A stretch of DNA of 64,000 nt from an uncultured Alphaproteobacteria bacterium. GTDB taxonomy: Bacteria > Pseudomonadota > Alphaproteobacteria > Rhodobacterales > Rhodobacteraceae. The stretch covers positions 1 to 64,000 of the forward strand of contig CACNDI010000005.1 of NCBI GenBank assembly GCA_902619165.1, written 5' to 3'. Positions 1-9,330 of this stretch are shown here, in pieces (the first letter of the stretch is position 1; every line of letters starts with the position of its first letter). The notes below the pieces were generated by a model. It was not told the DNA's origin, searched no databases, and saw only the letters and a program-made list of their open reading frames with translations. A program made the position numbers and the translations under genes.

Positions 1-548
1 TCCCCTTTTTCAATTGGTAAATCTTCCAAAGCGGAACCCATACTGTCATTCCATCGATTGAGAAAGCCAAACAATGCAATTACGCCCATAATTTCGACAA
101 TATCATTATCATTCCAATAATTTTTTAATTGAGACGCTTCTTTTTCTGTAACTTTGTTAGGAACAGATGCCGCTGCCAAAGCGAAGTCGAGGGCAGATTT
201 TTCTGCATTTGAAAAAGCTGAAGAATTTGCATAATTCCAAACTTCTTCTAATCTTTTCTTTGTAGAGCCGAAGCGCTCAGCTCCTAAAATAGTATGAGCT
301 TGGCAATAAAGGCACCCTGAGGCAAAACTTGTTACATATCCGATAAGTCGCTTAAACTCTGGAGTAACTTTCCCTTTGCATTCCATTACAGCCTTATTGA
401 GATCTGTAAATGCATTGGCTATTTTTGGGTGATAACTCATAGTTTTAACTGAGCTCGGTATAACACCAAGCGGTCCTTTAAAGAACTGAATCTTTTCTAA
501 TAGACCTGGGTCAATATCATTTTCATTCAGTGGTTTTACAATTTCCAT
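1..548 (-). CDS. AhpD-like / carboxymuconolactone decarboxylase-family protein (3' end cut by window)
   Basis: About 182 residues are visible; the C-terminus lies outside the window. The CxxC pair with a following histidine (C79, C82, H85, in GCLYCQAHT) is the redox centre of the AhpD / peroxidase-related CMD family, which reduces peroxides or recycles oxidised partners in the cytoplasm. Two ATG codons are adjacent (551 and 548). A strong GGAGG lies upstream, and the 548 start gives the better spacing (about 5 nt). It is divergent from the sugar locus to the right. The exact substrate cannot be read from sequence. Confidence 0.82.
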   Translation of the reverse strand, partial: MEIVKPLNENDIDPGLLEKIQFFKGPLGVIPSSVKTMSYHPKIANAFTDLNKAVMECKGKVTPEFKRLIGYVTSFASGCLYCQAHTILGAERFGSTKKRLEEVWNYANSSAFSNAEKSALDFALAAASVPNKVTEKEASQLKNYWNDNDIVEIMGVIALFGFLNRWNDSMGSALEDLPIEKG

Positions 549-775
549 CATTTCCTCCAAGTGTCACGTCATGAGATGTTTTCAAAAAAATTATTTCAGA
601 ATTAATTAAAAATAGCACTAAATTAAAAACGTCATTATTTGTTAAATATGCTGAATACTTACGATTGATATATGATCACCGGCTTGCATATTTTAAGGCC
701 AGAAAATTTAGCACTACGTTATTTTTCAATTTTATTTGATTGCAATATTGTCAACTAGGAAATTTGAAAATAGGT

Positions 776-820
776 TCCCCTCATACATAGGTTTGGGTTT
801 ATATTGGGAGTATGAGGGGA
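776..820. repeat. Perfect 11-bp inverted repeat in the divergent intergenic region
   Basis: TCCCCTCATAC (776-786) is repeated as its exact reverse complement GTATGAGGGGA (810-820), with a 23-nt loop. No T-run follows, so it is not a terminator. The right arm contains GAGGGG, a Shine-Dalgarno-like element 5 nt before an ATG at 825, so in RNA the hairpin would cover that site. It could equally be a DNA operator. The rest of the 410-bp gap (549-961) shows only promoter-like sequence. Confidence 0.6.
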
Positions 821-824
821 CTAG

Positions 825-920
825 ATGGCTGCAAAACACATGCCATTACTCACAATAACACATATCTTTTGGAAAAAAAATCATAGTTTTTTACCATCTA
901 AGGTTACTTTTCTCTTATAA
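825..920 (+). CDS. Possible short leader ORF (31 aa)
   Basis: An ATG at 825 opens a 31-codon frame beginning MAAKHMPLL and ending TAA at 918-920. It is preceded at good spacing by GAGGGG, which is part of the right arm of the 776-820 inverted repeat. It lies 41 bp before the aminotransferase start. No family is recognised. It may be a chance frame. The reason to list it is the strong ribosome-binding site locked inside a perfect hairpin. Confidence 0.25.
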   Translation: MAAKHMPLLTITHIFWKKNHSFLPSKVTFLL

Positions 921-921
921 T
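891..921 (+). promoter_or_regulatory. Candidate promoter for the aminotransferase operon
   Basis: A perfect -10 TATAAT at 916-921 lies 40 bp before the TTG start of the aminotransferase. The best -35 candidate is TTACCA at 891-896, with a slightly long 19-bp spacer, so only the -10 is convincing. Confidence 0.3.
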
Positions 922-961
922 ATAGATTATTAATATGTTTTCATGAAAGCAGGAGTTAAAT

Positions 962-2101
962 TTGCCCGGATTTGAGGTTATCGACGAAAAAGAAAAAAAA
1001 GCAATTTCCAGGATCTTTGATGAGGGCAAAGTTTTCTTTGCTCATGGTTTTGATAAAAAAAGGAAGCATTATCATGTTAGAGAGTTTGAACAAAAGTTGA
1101 AAAACATTTTCAGCCCAAAAATGGCTGACGTTTTATGCGTTTCATCTGGTACGGCTGCAATTAAAGTGGCTCTCAAAGCTCTCGGTATTGGAAAAGGTGA
1201 TGAGGTTATAACTCAGTCCTTTAATTTTATTGCAACTGTTGAAGCGATTGTAGACACTGGTGCAAATGTTGTTTTTACCGATATCGATGATACTTTGAAT
1301 ATGTGTCCCAAAAATTTAGAAAGTTTAATATCTAAAAAAACAAAAGCTATAATTCCTGTTCATATGCTAGGGGTACCAGCAGATATGATATTAATTAACA
1401 GGATTGGCAAAAGAAATAAAATTCCAATAGTTGAGGATGCATGCGAAGCAATCGGGGCCAAGGTTGTAGGCAAATATGTTGGAGGCTTGAGTGAATTTGG
1501 TGTTTTTAGTTTCGACTTTGGTAAAATGATTACAACTGGTGAAGGTGGAGCTCTGTTTTCCAAGAAGAAAAGTGATGGAAAAAATGCTAGAATGTATCAT
1601 GATCATGGCCACAAAAATATTCCTAGTCTGCCAAGAGGGTTAGATCATGCTGGAATGATTGGGTTTAATTACAGAATGACAGAAATGAGTGGAGCATTTG
1701 GCAAAGTCCAGCTAAAAAAATTCCCGAGTATTTTAGGAGACTCGAAAAAGAGATACCACGCCCTCGAAAAATTTATAAACCACAAAGAAATACAATTTAG
1801 ACATGTTACTCCAGGGAGCGAGCCCAATTATGATACTTTTGTGATATCTATAGAAAATAAAAAACTACGTAATAAAGTAATTAGTTTACTAAACAAAGCT
1901 GGCTTTGGTACAAAAAATTTACCTGATGCTTTTAACTGGCATTGTGCATATTTTTGGGAACATATTGATAAAAACATTAGGAATAAAGAGGTAAAAAGTA
2001 GCTATGATAGATTGCGTAAATGTGTTGCCATTCCGATTTTAGTATCCAGGTCAATTAAAGATTACAAAAATATTGCCAGTGATATCAATGAATGCTCTTA
2101 A
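962..2101 (+). CDS. DegT/DnrJ/EryC1/StrS-family PLP aminotransferase, KdnA-like
   Basis: 379 aa, the normal length for the sugar aminotransferase (DegT) fold. The PLP lysine is K188 in SFDFGK followed by TTGEGG; the N-terminal SSGTAA and the VEDACEAIG segments are the cofactor-binding motifs. The N-terminus MPGFE, the FAHGFD segment and the DHGH motif resemble, from memory, KdnA, which aminates C8 of Kdo in Shewanella. The start is TTG at 962 with AGGAG 6-7 nt upstream; no in-frame ATG lies nearby. The cytidylyltransferase gene overlaps its 3' end, so they form an operon. It probably aminates a keto-sugar of the nonulosonate pathway; the substrate is inferred. Confidence 0.88.
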   Translation: MPGFEVIDEKEKKAISRIFDEGKVFFAHGFDKKRKHYHVREFEQKLKNIFSPKMADVLCVSSGTAAIKVALKALGIGKGDEVITQSFNFIATVEAIVDTGANVVFTDIDDTLNMCPKNLESLISKKTKAIIPVHMLGVPADMILINRIGKRNKIPIVEDACEAIGAKVVGKYVGGLSEFGVFSFDFGKMITTGEGGALFSKKKSDGKNARMYHDHGHKNIPSLPRGLDHAGMIGFNYRMTEMSGAFGKVQLKKFPSILGDSKKRYHALEKFINHKEIQFRHVTPGSEPNYDTFVISIENKKLRNKVISLLNKAGFGTKNLPDAFNWHCAYFWEHIDKNIRNKEVKSSYDRLRKCVAIPILVSRSIKDYKNIASDINECS

Positions 2102-2888
2102 TGAAAATTTAGTTATAGTTATTCCCGCTCGCAAAAACTCCAAAAGGCTAAAAAATAAAAACTTTAAGAATTTTTTTGGGTTTCCTTTATTTGAGTGGAG
2201 TTTGGCTGCGGGGTCATTTCTAAAACAACAGCTCAGTGGGTTAGGAGAAATTTCAGTGGTTTGCACCAGTGATGATGATCGGATCTTAGATTTAGTAAAA
2301 AAGAAATATTCATCTAGTATTCTAGCAGTTCGAAGAAAGCCAGAGCTTTCTGATGACAATGCAATTCTATCCGATGTCATATTTGATTGTATTTACAAGC
2401 TAGCTGAGAGACACGTGATCCCTTTAGATGACTACCTATCTGGGAGCTTTATATTATTGCAACCGACATCACCTATTAGACTAAAGGATGATTTAGTCTC
2501 TTTTTGTAGACAAATTAAGAACTTAGGGAATAATCTTTCTATGGTGTCTGTTAATAAAAACTACAGTGAAATAAAAGATATCTATGAGATAATTAAATTT
2601 AGTGAAGCAACATCAGACTTTTTATTAGGTCACATTGGTAAAAAATTGCTTAAAGTGCAGGACATTAAAAAACATAGCGAGTCAGCTTTCGTAGATGGAA
2701 GTTTGTATATAGGTTTGATATCGATACTAAGAGAAGAAGGCTTCATGCCTGCGGCCAAGACCTTAGCTTTTCCTCTTTCGATTAAGCGCTCAATAGATAT
2801 TGATACGGAGGAGGAGTTTGACGAAGCGTTAGTGTTGATCAAAGAGCTGCAAAATTTGGGAATAGAGTATGTATCCCCAAAGATATGA
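2088..2888 (+). CDS. Acylneuraminate cytidylyltransferase (NeuA-like)
   Basis: Forms a CMP-nonulosonic acid from CTP and the free sugar acid. Motifs typical of NeuA rather than KdsB are visible: the nucleotide-binding loop IPARKNSKRLKNKN (residues 12-25), LLQPTSPIR (about 123-131) and DIDTEEEF near the C-terminus. From the ATG at 2088 it has 266 aa, close to family length; an in-frame TTG at 2073 is the only longer option. It overlaps the aminotransferase by 14 bp and the next gene by 20 bp, so translation is probably coupled. NeuB and NeuC homologues lie close by on the other strand. Sugar specificity cannot be told. Confidence 0.85.
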   Translation: MNALNENLVIVIPARKNSKRLKNKNFKNFFGFPLFEWSLAAGSFLKQQLSGLGEISVVCTSDDDRILDLVKKKYSSSILAVRRKPELSDDNAILSDVIFDCIYKLAERHVIPLDDYLSGSFILLQPTSPIRLKDDLVSFCRQIKNLGNNLSMVSVNKNYSEIKDIYEIIKFSEATSDFLLGHIGKKLLKVQDIKKHSESAFVDGSLYIGLISILREEGFMPAAKTLAFPLSIKRSIDIDTEEEFDEALVLIKELQNLGIEYVSPKI

Positions 2889-4413
2889 TTTAGCGATTGT
2901 AGGTGCTGGAACAGCTGGTCTCGAGATAGCAAAAAATGCAAGTAGGTCAGGTTTAAAAGTGTGTTTAATAGAGCAGGGGTACTCAGAGGGTAAAAGTTAT
3001 CTAAATAAAATACCATTATTATCAGGAAAATTACTCCAAAATGATAAACACTGTTTAAGCTTTATCTCCAAGAAACAAGCTGGCTTAGGAGATAGAGAAT
3101 TGCCTATTCTTCAGGGAATTGGTTTTGGGGGTTCAAGCTTAATCAATGGGAATGTCTCATACTTAGGTTTCGAGAAACGTTTTGGAGAGGTTTTTTCTTT
3201 TTGGCCAAAAAATATGTTCCAGAGAGTTAAGAAGCACATATATAATAATACAAATTTTTCGTATAATAGAGAGTACGGTTATTCAGACGAACTAACAAAT
3301 ATTTTTTGTGAGACCCTTAACAATATTGCAGTTCCTGAGGTTGCGGATTTAGATGATTTTATAGAAGGATGGGCAAAAATTCATCTTAATATACAGGAAT
3401 CAAAGAGATATAATTTTTCAAATGATTTCAAAGAAAATGCAAAACACAAAAACATTGAAAAGCTATCAAACACACGTGCTATTAAGATCTTCTTTAAAGA
3501 CAACTACGCTTCAGGCGTTGAGTGCGAAAATTTAACAACCAAGGCCAAAATTATTGTTAATGCAAAGAAAATTATTCTTTCGGCAGGCACAATATTTTCA
3601 CCTTTAATTCTGATGCGGTCAGGGATTGGAGACCCAAAAAACGTTTATAAAGCCGGCGTTCCTACAATGATCCATCAAGAACATGTAGGAAAACATTTAA
3701 AAGATCACGCAAATTTCAGGATTGAATTTGATTGTATTGGGTTCGATACGCTTAACCAAAAAACTCGTGGGTTGAAATTATTTTTTGAATTTGTCAAATA
3801 TATCACGGCAAATAATTCGATCTTTAAAAGTCCAGGTGCCACTCTCGCCTGGAATAGATCAAGTTTTAATAAGAAAGCAAGTATAAACAACTTGGTAAGG
3901 TATCATCTGGTGCATTTTACACAAGAAAGAAGCTTGCTATCGTCCAAGGGCATTAGATTTCAAAAAGATCAGCGAGCATCGCTGGGTTGCTTTCAAGTTT
4001 TTCCGAGATCAGAAGGATCTATCTCTTTTAAAAATAAGAATAAGATACAAATTGATCCCAACTATTTGTCGAACAAATATGACATAGAGCTTACTTGCAA
4101 AGCTTTTCGAAGCGCTATCGATCTCTTGCAAAAAGCAGGCTTTGCTAAAAGTGGAAAAGATTTTATTGATGATGATATAAAAAGAAATATCGGGTCAGAA
4201 ACGTTTTCTGGATACCATCTGATAGGAACTAATAGAATGAGCAAAAATAAAAATAGTGGGGTAGTTGATGAAAGTTTTAAAGTATTTGGGACCAACAATC
4301 TTTATGTGTGTGACGCCTCGATATTTCCAGATTTCGTTTCAACACATCAATATTTGCCTACTTTAGCAGCTAGTAAGATTTTTTGTTTGAAACAGGGGTT
4401 TCTCAATGATTAG
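2869..4413 (+). CDS. GMC-family FAD-dependent oxidoreductase
   Basis: 514 aa. The N-terminal FAD-binding GAGTAG motif is at residues 12-17. A GIGFGGSSLINGN segment near residue 85 matches the second GMC signature region. The C-terminal GMC domain has H450 in YHLIGTNRM, DASIFP near 481 and H493 in the active-site region. Members oxidise primary or secondary alcohols of sugars, choline and similar compounds. The gene overlaps neuA by 20 bp and forms the third gene of the operon. That suggests it makes a keto-sugar for the first-gene aminotransferase (inference). The 3' end overlaps the convergent neuC homologue by 11 bp. Confidence 0.87.
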   Translation: MYPQRYDLAIVGAGTAGLEIAKNASRSGLKVCLIEQGYSEGKSYLNKIPLLSGKLLQNDKHCLSFISKKQAGLGDRELPILQGIGFGGSSLINGNVSYLGFEKRFGEVFSFWPKNMFQRVKKHIYNNTNFSYNREYGYSDELTNIFCETLNNIAVPEVADLDDFIEGWAKIHLNIQESKRYNFSNDFKENAKHKNIEKLSNTRAIKIFFKDNYASGVECENLTTKAKIIVNAKKIILSAGTIFSPLILMRSGIGDPKNVYKAGVPTMIHQEHVGKHLKDHANFRIEFDCIGFDTLNQKTRGLKLFFEFVKYITANNSIFKSPGATLAWNRSSFNKKASINNLVRYHLVHFTQERSLLSSKGIRFQKDQRASLGCFQVFPRSEGSISFKNKNKIQIDPNYLSNKYDIELTCKAFRSAIDLLQKAGFAKSGKDFIDDDIKRNIGSETFSGYHLIGTNRMSKNKNSGVVDESFKVFGTNNLYVCDASIFPDFVSTHQYLPTLAASKIFCLKQGFLND

Positions 4414-5527
4414 AAGTCTCAAAAAATGTTTTCTGTAAATTTAATTCCCAAATTTTTTTTTCGTTTAAAATCTTTGAAAACTTTTTTGCCGATTGACCGG
4501 TCCCAAAACTATTATCAGGCTCAAACCGCTTACCCCATTGGTTTTCAACTAGCTTGTCAAGTTGTCCATTTTTAAATACATCAAAGTTTTTTATACTTTT
4601 TGCTGCACCCCTTTTAAATTGGCGAGAGCCGATGTTTATTGAAGAAATCCCAAGAAAAGGAGCTTCTCGAACGCCCGCTGAACTATTTCCTATAATAACT
4701 TTAGAATGTTTTAGTAATGTCGAAAAATATGCAAATCTCATAGAAGGTATTTGTTTGAAATTAGATTTGGGTAATTTTCCAATTGTCTTAAAAATTATTT
4801 CACATCCTGGATCATTATTTGGCGCAATAACTACGAAGTTCTTTTTTGTTTTCTTTAACGCATCACAACAAAATTGGATTTCTTTCTTTAAACTCTCTAA
4901 CTCTGAAGTAACCGAATGAAAAATGAAAATTCCATAGTCATCCCAATCGATATCATAGTAATTCAAGACTTCATTTAGTGGAATTGAATTTCTTGCTTTA
5001 TGTGCATCAAGTTCTGGAGACCCCAGAACAAAAACCCTATCGGGATGCTCTCCAAGTTTTGTAACGCGCTTTTTTGCTGATTTTGAACTTACAAAGTGGA
5101 CTGTGCATAACTTTGAATTACAGTGACGATATACTTCATCTATGGTTCCTGACACTTCTCCTCCTTCGATGTGTGCGCTTCTTATGTTCTTTGTTGCACA
5201 AACAAGAGAGGCAGCGACTGCTTCAATTCTATCGCCATGAATCAAAACAAGATCAGGTCTCAAGCGGCTTACATATTCAGAAATTCCAGTGATGGTTTGA
5301 GAAAGGATTTTGTCTGGTGGATCTCCTTCCATCTGATTAACAAATTCAAATCTCGTAATGTTTTTCATTCTTGAAACTTCTATACTAGTAAGTCCATACT
5401 TCTCTAGAAGGTGCATGCCAGTGACAAAAAAATAAATTCCAAATCCCGCTGATTTTGCGCTTGATGCTAATGGTTCGAGTTTACCGAAGTCAGCTCTGGT
5501 GCCTGTTATGAATAGCAGTTTTTTCAC
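4403..5527 (-). CDS. neuC: UDP-N-acetylglucosamine 2-epimerase (hydrolysing), NeuC/LegG-like
   Basis: 374 aa with the family N-terminus FITGTRADFGKL (residues 6-17), HIEGGEVSGT in the middle and IGNSSAGVREAP in the C-terminal half, all hallmarks of hydrolysing UDP-GlcNAc 2-epimerases. The reaction gives ManNAc (or a bacillosamine-derived analogue) plus UDP, the first step of nonulosonate synthesis. It lies 10 bp downstream of the NeuB homologue on the same strand and converges on the GMC gene. Neuraminate and legionaminate versions are not separable by eye. Confidence 0.9.
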   Translation of the reverse strand: MKKLLFITGTRADFGKLEPLASSAKSAGFGIYFFVTGMHLLEKYGLTSIEVSRMKNITRFEFVNQMEGDPPDKILSQTITGISEYVSRLRPDLVLIHGDRIEAVAASLVCATKNIRSAHIEGGEVSGTIDEVYRHCNSKLCTVHFVSSKSAKKRVTKLGEHPDRVFVLGSPELDAHKARNSIPLNEVLNYYDIDWDDYGIFIFHSVTSELESLKKEIQFCCDALKKTKKNFVVIAPNNDPGCEIIFKTIGKLPKSNFKQIPSMRFAYFSTLLKHSKVIIGNSSAGVREAPFLGISSINIGSRQFKRGAAKSIKNFDVFKNGQLDKLVENQWGKRFEPDNSFGTGQSAKKFSKILNEKKIWELNLQKTFFETSNH

Positions 5528-5537
5528 ATTAATCTCT

Positions 5538-6566
5538 TTATTCCAAATCTGACCACTTTATCTGAGTATTTTTAGCGATGTCTCGTTTTAAGGTTTTCCC
5601 TAAAACTTTTTCAAATTCGAAAGCAGGTATTTCTCCATTTCCTGGTCTTCTGGCCCAGATATTTTGCCTATCAATAGTATCACCTTTTTTTAGATTTTTA
5701 TCGCTAACAATGGAAGATCGTGCAAATTTATAAACATCTTTTTCCACGTTGGCTATAAACTTTCCTCTATCCCTTGAATGAGCTATTTCCTTGCTTTTTT
5801 TAATAAGGTGCTCGAGCTCATCTGGGTCCATTGAACAGGAAATGTCGGGTCCTTGTCGATCTTTGGTGTCAGTAAAGTGTTTTTCAATAATTGTTGCACC
5901 TAATGCAACAGCTGCTAAAGCCATTGTTGGTCCAATTGAATGATCTGAAAAACCTATCTCGGCATTAGGGAACTTATTAGATAGTTGTTGCAAGCTACCA
6001 AGCGCTATATCTTCTGGTGGGCAGGGATAAATATTTGTACATTCTAAAAGTGCATATTCAATATTGTTGTTCTCAAAAATTTCTACAGGCTTTTCCACCG
6101 ACAATAAGTTTTGCATTCCAGTGGAAAGAATAATTGGCTTTCCAAAATTTGCTATATGCTCAAGTAAGAGAAGATTATCACACTCTCCAGAGCCAATCTT
6201 AAAAGCGGGTACATTAATATCATTTAAAAAATCTGCAGCTGATCTTGAAAAAGGAGTGGAGATATAAATCATTCCTAAATCTTCCACTATCCTCTTCAAT
6301 TTAATTTCTTCATCTTTGGTTAAGGAACATTTTTCCATTACATCCCATATAGAAACATCCGCGTTAGGGGGCATAATTTTTTTTGCGTCAGGCGTCATTT
6401 CATCATCAAGAAAGTGTGTTTGATGTTTAATTACTTCACAGCCTCTTTCAGCAGCTATTTTAACCATTTGCTCTGCAACCAACAAATCACCCCCATGATT
6501 TATACCCAATTCGGCAATGATGAGAGGAACTTCTTTAGAGCTGATAGTCCTGTTTTTTATTTTCAA
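5538..6566 (-). CDS. neuB: N-acetylneuraminate / nonulosonate synthase (NeuB-like)
   Basis: 342 aa. The N-terminal TIM-barrel condensing domain starts IIAELGINHGG and carries the family motifs KIGSGE and LSTGMQ. The last about 60 residues form a SAF (antifreeze-like) domain, as in NeuB/LegI/PseI. It condenses PEP with an N-acetyl-hexosamine to a nine-carbon acid. The start appears to be TTG at 6566; no good ATG is available and the ribosome site is weak. With neuC it forms a two-gene minus-strand unit. No legionaminic acetyltransferase or dehydratase gene is in the window, so a Neu5Ac-type route is plausible but not shown. Confidence 0.9.
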   Translation of the reverse strand: MKIKNRTISSKEVPLIIAELGINHGGDLLVAEQMVKIAAERGCEVIKHQTHFLDDEMTPDAKKIMPPNADVSIWDVMEKCSLTKDEEIKLKRIVEDLGMIYISTPFSRSAADFLNDINVPAFKIGSGECDNLLLLEHIANFGKPIILSTGMQNLLSVEKPVEIFENNNIEYALLECTNIYPCPPEDIALGSLQQLSNKFPNAEIGFSDHSIGPTMALAAVALGATIIEKHFTDTKDRQGPDISCSMDPDELEHLIKKSKEIAHSRDRGKFIANVEKDVYKFARSSIVSDKNLKKGDTIDRQNIWARRPGNGEIPAFEFEKVLGKTLKRDIAKNTQIKWSDLE

Positions 6567-6667
6567 AATTTTTAAGCCTATCTTTTAAAATAATGAGTGA
6601 GTAAAATGTTATTGCTCAATTAATATGCAAGCAATGCTTTAATAGGTTAATTTTTTTGAGGTGTCGA

Positions 6668-8039
6668 TTGAAATTTAGTTTGAAAAAAAAAATCTTTGCC
6701 TCAATTGTTTTCAATCTTTATCAGCTTCTTTGGTATTTATTTTTGCCGTTTGCATTATTGTATTTCTTCTATCGTTCTATAAAAGAACCAGGATATGCCT
6801 CTAATCTTACAGAGAGATTAAGTTTTTACAGAAAAGATTTTAAAGGAGCCTGTTGGTGTCACGCAGTATCTTTAGGAGAATTTAGAGCAGCACGCCCAAT
6901 TTTTAAAAAACTTCTACTGAATGGAGAAAAACTATTAATTACCACGCTGACTTTATCTGGCAAAAGTGCTGCCCAGCAGGAATATCGTCAAGAAATAAAG
7001 GAAGGTAAAGTGTTAATCGTTTACGCTCCACTTGAAATAAAGTTCATGTTCAAAAGATTCCTTAAGAATTTTCAGCCAGGGTGCTGTATAATTCTTGAGT
7101 GTGATTTATGGCCAGTAATGATCACGACCACTTACAAGAGCCAAACCCCTCTAATATTTGCGCAGGCTCAATATCCTGAAAAAGGGTTCATTAGAGATAA
7201 AAAATTCCCTTTTCTGAAAGCTAGTCTAATTGAGAAATTCGATTTAATTTTATCTAAATCTGAAAGACATAAAAAAAAGATTTGAGTATTTTGGGGCTAA
7301 AAATGTTTTTATTATGGGAGATGCTAGATTTGAACAAAAGGTTCCTTCACATCAAATTGTTGCAGCTTCGAAACTAAAAAAAATTGCTTTTAAGAAATAT
7401 TTTACGATTTGTTTTGCCAGTATTGGAAAGCAGGAATTTACAATAATCAGTGAAATAATAAGGGACCTACATGCGAAGTATAAGGATATTTTTTTTATAC
7501 TAGTTCCCAGACACCCTAATGATTTTTACAAATATAAGATTTTGTTTGAAGACAGTTCAATTAAAGTAAAACCACGCAGTGAAATGGTAGAGATCAAGTC
7601 AGATTTTAAAATTTGCGATGAAAAGAAAATCAAACACTTAAATAATTTTAGTCTGTTGTGGGGTGATAGCCTTGGAGAATTAAATTTTTATATGGCAATG
7701 TCTGATCTAGTTTTTATGGGTGACTCTTTAAACAAGGAAGGATCGCATAACATAATTGAGCCTTTTGCTTTACAAAAGCCTGTTTTAGTGGGCCCAAGTA
7801 TTTGGGGCATAGAATATCCAGCATTAGAAGCACTAGATGTCGGTATTTTGAAAAAAATTAGTGGGCAAAAAGAGCTAGCGGCTGCTCTGGTTTCAGCTTA
7901 TCACAATAAAAAAAATAACAGCTTTAATGAAAGTCAGGTAAAAAATATTAAAAACTTTTACAAGAGCAACCAAGGAGCTTCTGACCTATTTATGGATCAA
8001 ATGTTCAACAACAAGTTTCTGGAATTAAATAATAATTAA
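6668..8039 (+). pseudogene. waaA: 3-deoxy-D-manno-octulosonate (Kdo) transferase, WaaA/KdtA-like, frameshifted at an A8 run
   Basis: Two adjacent frames make one GT30 protein of about 457 aa. The first (TTG 6668 after GAGGTG, to TGA 7285) holds the membrane anchor and the HAVSLGE catalytic segment. The second (from about 7280 to 8039) holds the UDP-glycosyltransferase-like half with VPRHP and GPSIWG. Frame 1 stops just after eight As (7271-7278). Removing one A gives an uninterrupted join reading SERHKKRFEYFGAKNVF, which matches the family. So this is a +1 shift at a homopolymer: a sequencing error, a recent mutation or a slippage site. WaaA moves Kdo from CMP-Kdo to lipid A; beside NulO genes it may use another acidic sugar. 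Confidence 0.8.
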
Positions 8040-8040
8040 G

Positions 8041-9210
8041 CTAATATTCAACTTGATTTTTTTCTTCATTGGGTAAGTAAGTTAGTGAAACTATTGATAT
8101 AAGAGCCAACGCCCCGACTAATAAAAATGCAAAGTAATAACTTTGGGTTAAATCAAATATAGCCCCCGCTACGATAGGTCCTGTTACCGAGCCTATTGCG
8201 CCAAAAAATGTTATTTTTCCAAAGATAGTACCGAGATTTTTTAGACCAAAATTTTCAGCAATAATAAAAGGAGCTATTGTAAAGTGTCCACCGTGTGAGA
8301 ATCCATATAGAAAAAGGAGAATATAAATAAAAAGAATATTTTCTGTGAAAGGTATAGTGACTAGCGCGATAGTCATTGGCAATAGACAAACTATATAAGT
8401 TTTTTTGCCCCCGAGTCTATCTGCTAAAACGCCAATAGAAAGTCTTCCAAAAATACTCGAAAAACCTATTATTGATAGAAGTAAAGCACTGTCCTTCAAA
8501 GATAATCCTACATTTAGACCATGTGCTGCAATGTGTGTCATAGTGGTGAACATAGCAAAGAAAATACAAAACTGACAGAAAGCCAAAAGGTTAAAAACTT
8601 TTTTGTCCAAAACCTCAAGATTAGTGTCATCACTAACTAATTTTTTGTTTGATGTATTTGGAGTTGACATTAATGTTGCAGCCAATACTAATCCGATGCT
8701 TGCTACAATGCCGAGATAAAATGTGGCCGTGCGCCAACCGAAGCTGATTATTAAAAAAGCCATGAGAGGAGGCATAACCATTTGTCCCATTGCAGTCCCT
8801 ATCTTAGCAATAGAAGTCATTAGCCCTCTTTTGGACTCAAACCATTTTGCAATAGTTGATAATGTCGAGATATCGTGGGTGCTAAGACCAATCCCAATAA
8901 AGAAAATAAATATCAAAAATAAATGCCAGACCTCACTGGATTTAGAAAAAAGGATAAAACCGATCCCAAAAATGAATCCATTGACCCCCAATACAATTTT
9001 TGGTCCAAGTCGGTCATTTAAATATCCTCCTAGTATCGCAAAGATGCCCCATGCCAGCCAACCGGCAGCTCCAATTGATGATAGTATCGTTCTTGACCAA
9101 CCAAACTCTTTTTCTAGTTCGGTCATAAGCACTCCATAGGTGAATAACATTCCAACGATTATGAATTGCGTAAGGAATGAACCTACAACTACGTTTACTT
9201 TTTTTATCAT
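8041..9210 (-). CDS. MFS transporter, oxalate/formate-antiporter (OFA)-like
   Basis: 389 aa with about 12 hydrophobic membrane segments in two halves joined by a charged loop near residue 195. The first loop GGYLNDRLGPKIV matches the MFS DRxG motif. The WFESKRGLMTSIAKIGTAMGQ region resembles the monocarboxylate/OFA branch, which moves small organic anions across the inner membrane. It is divergent from the SDR gene and meets the waaA-like gene tail to tail with only one base between them. The substrate is unknown. Confidence 0.85.
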   Translation of the reverse strand: MIKKVNVVVGSFLTQFIIVGMLFTYGVLMTELEKEFGWSRTILSSIGAAGWLAWGIFAILGGYLNDRLGPKIVLGVNGFIFGIGFILFSKSSEVWHLFLIFIFFIGIGLSTHDISTLSTIAKWFESKRGLMTSIAKIGTAMGQMVMPPLMAFLIISFGWRTATFYLGIVASIGLVLAATLMSTPNTSNKKLVSDDTNLEVLDKKVFNLLAFCQFCIFFAMFTTMTHIAAHGLNVGLSLKDSALLLSIIGFSSIFGRLSIGVLADRLGGKKTYIVCLLPMTIALVTIPFTENILFIYILLFLYGFSHGGHFTIAPFIIAENFGLKNLGTIFGKITFFGAIGSVTGPIVAGAIFDLTQSYYFAFLLVGALALISIVSLTYLPNEEKNQVEY

Positions 9211-9330
9211 TTCTAAATCAGACCTATCGAAAAAGACCCAGCACGTTTCGATTAATTTTATTTGTTGATGATGCTAGAGAGACTGTTAAAATGCTATAAA
9301 CTTACTCTATTTGATGTTTTGGTGAAAAAA

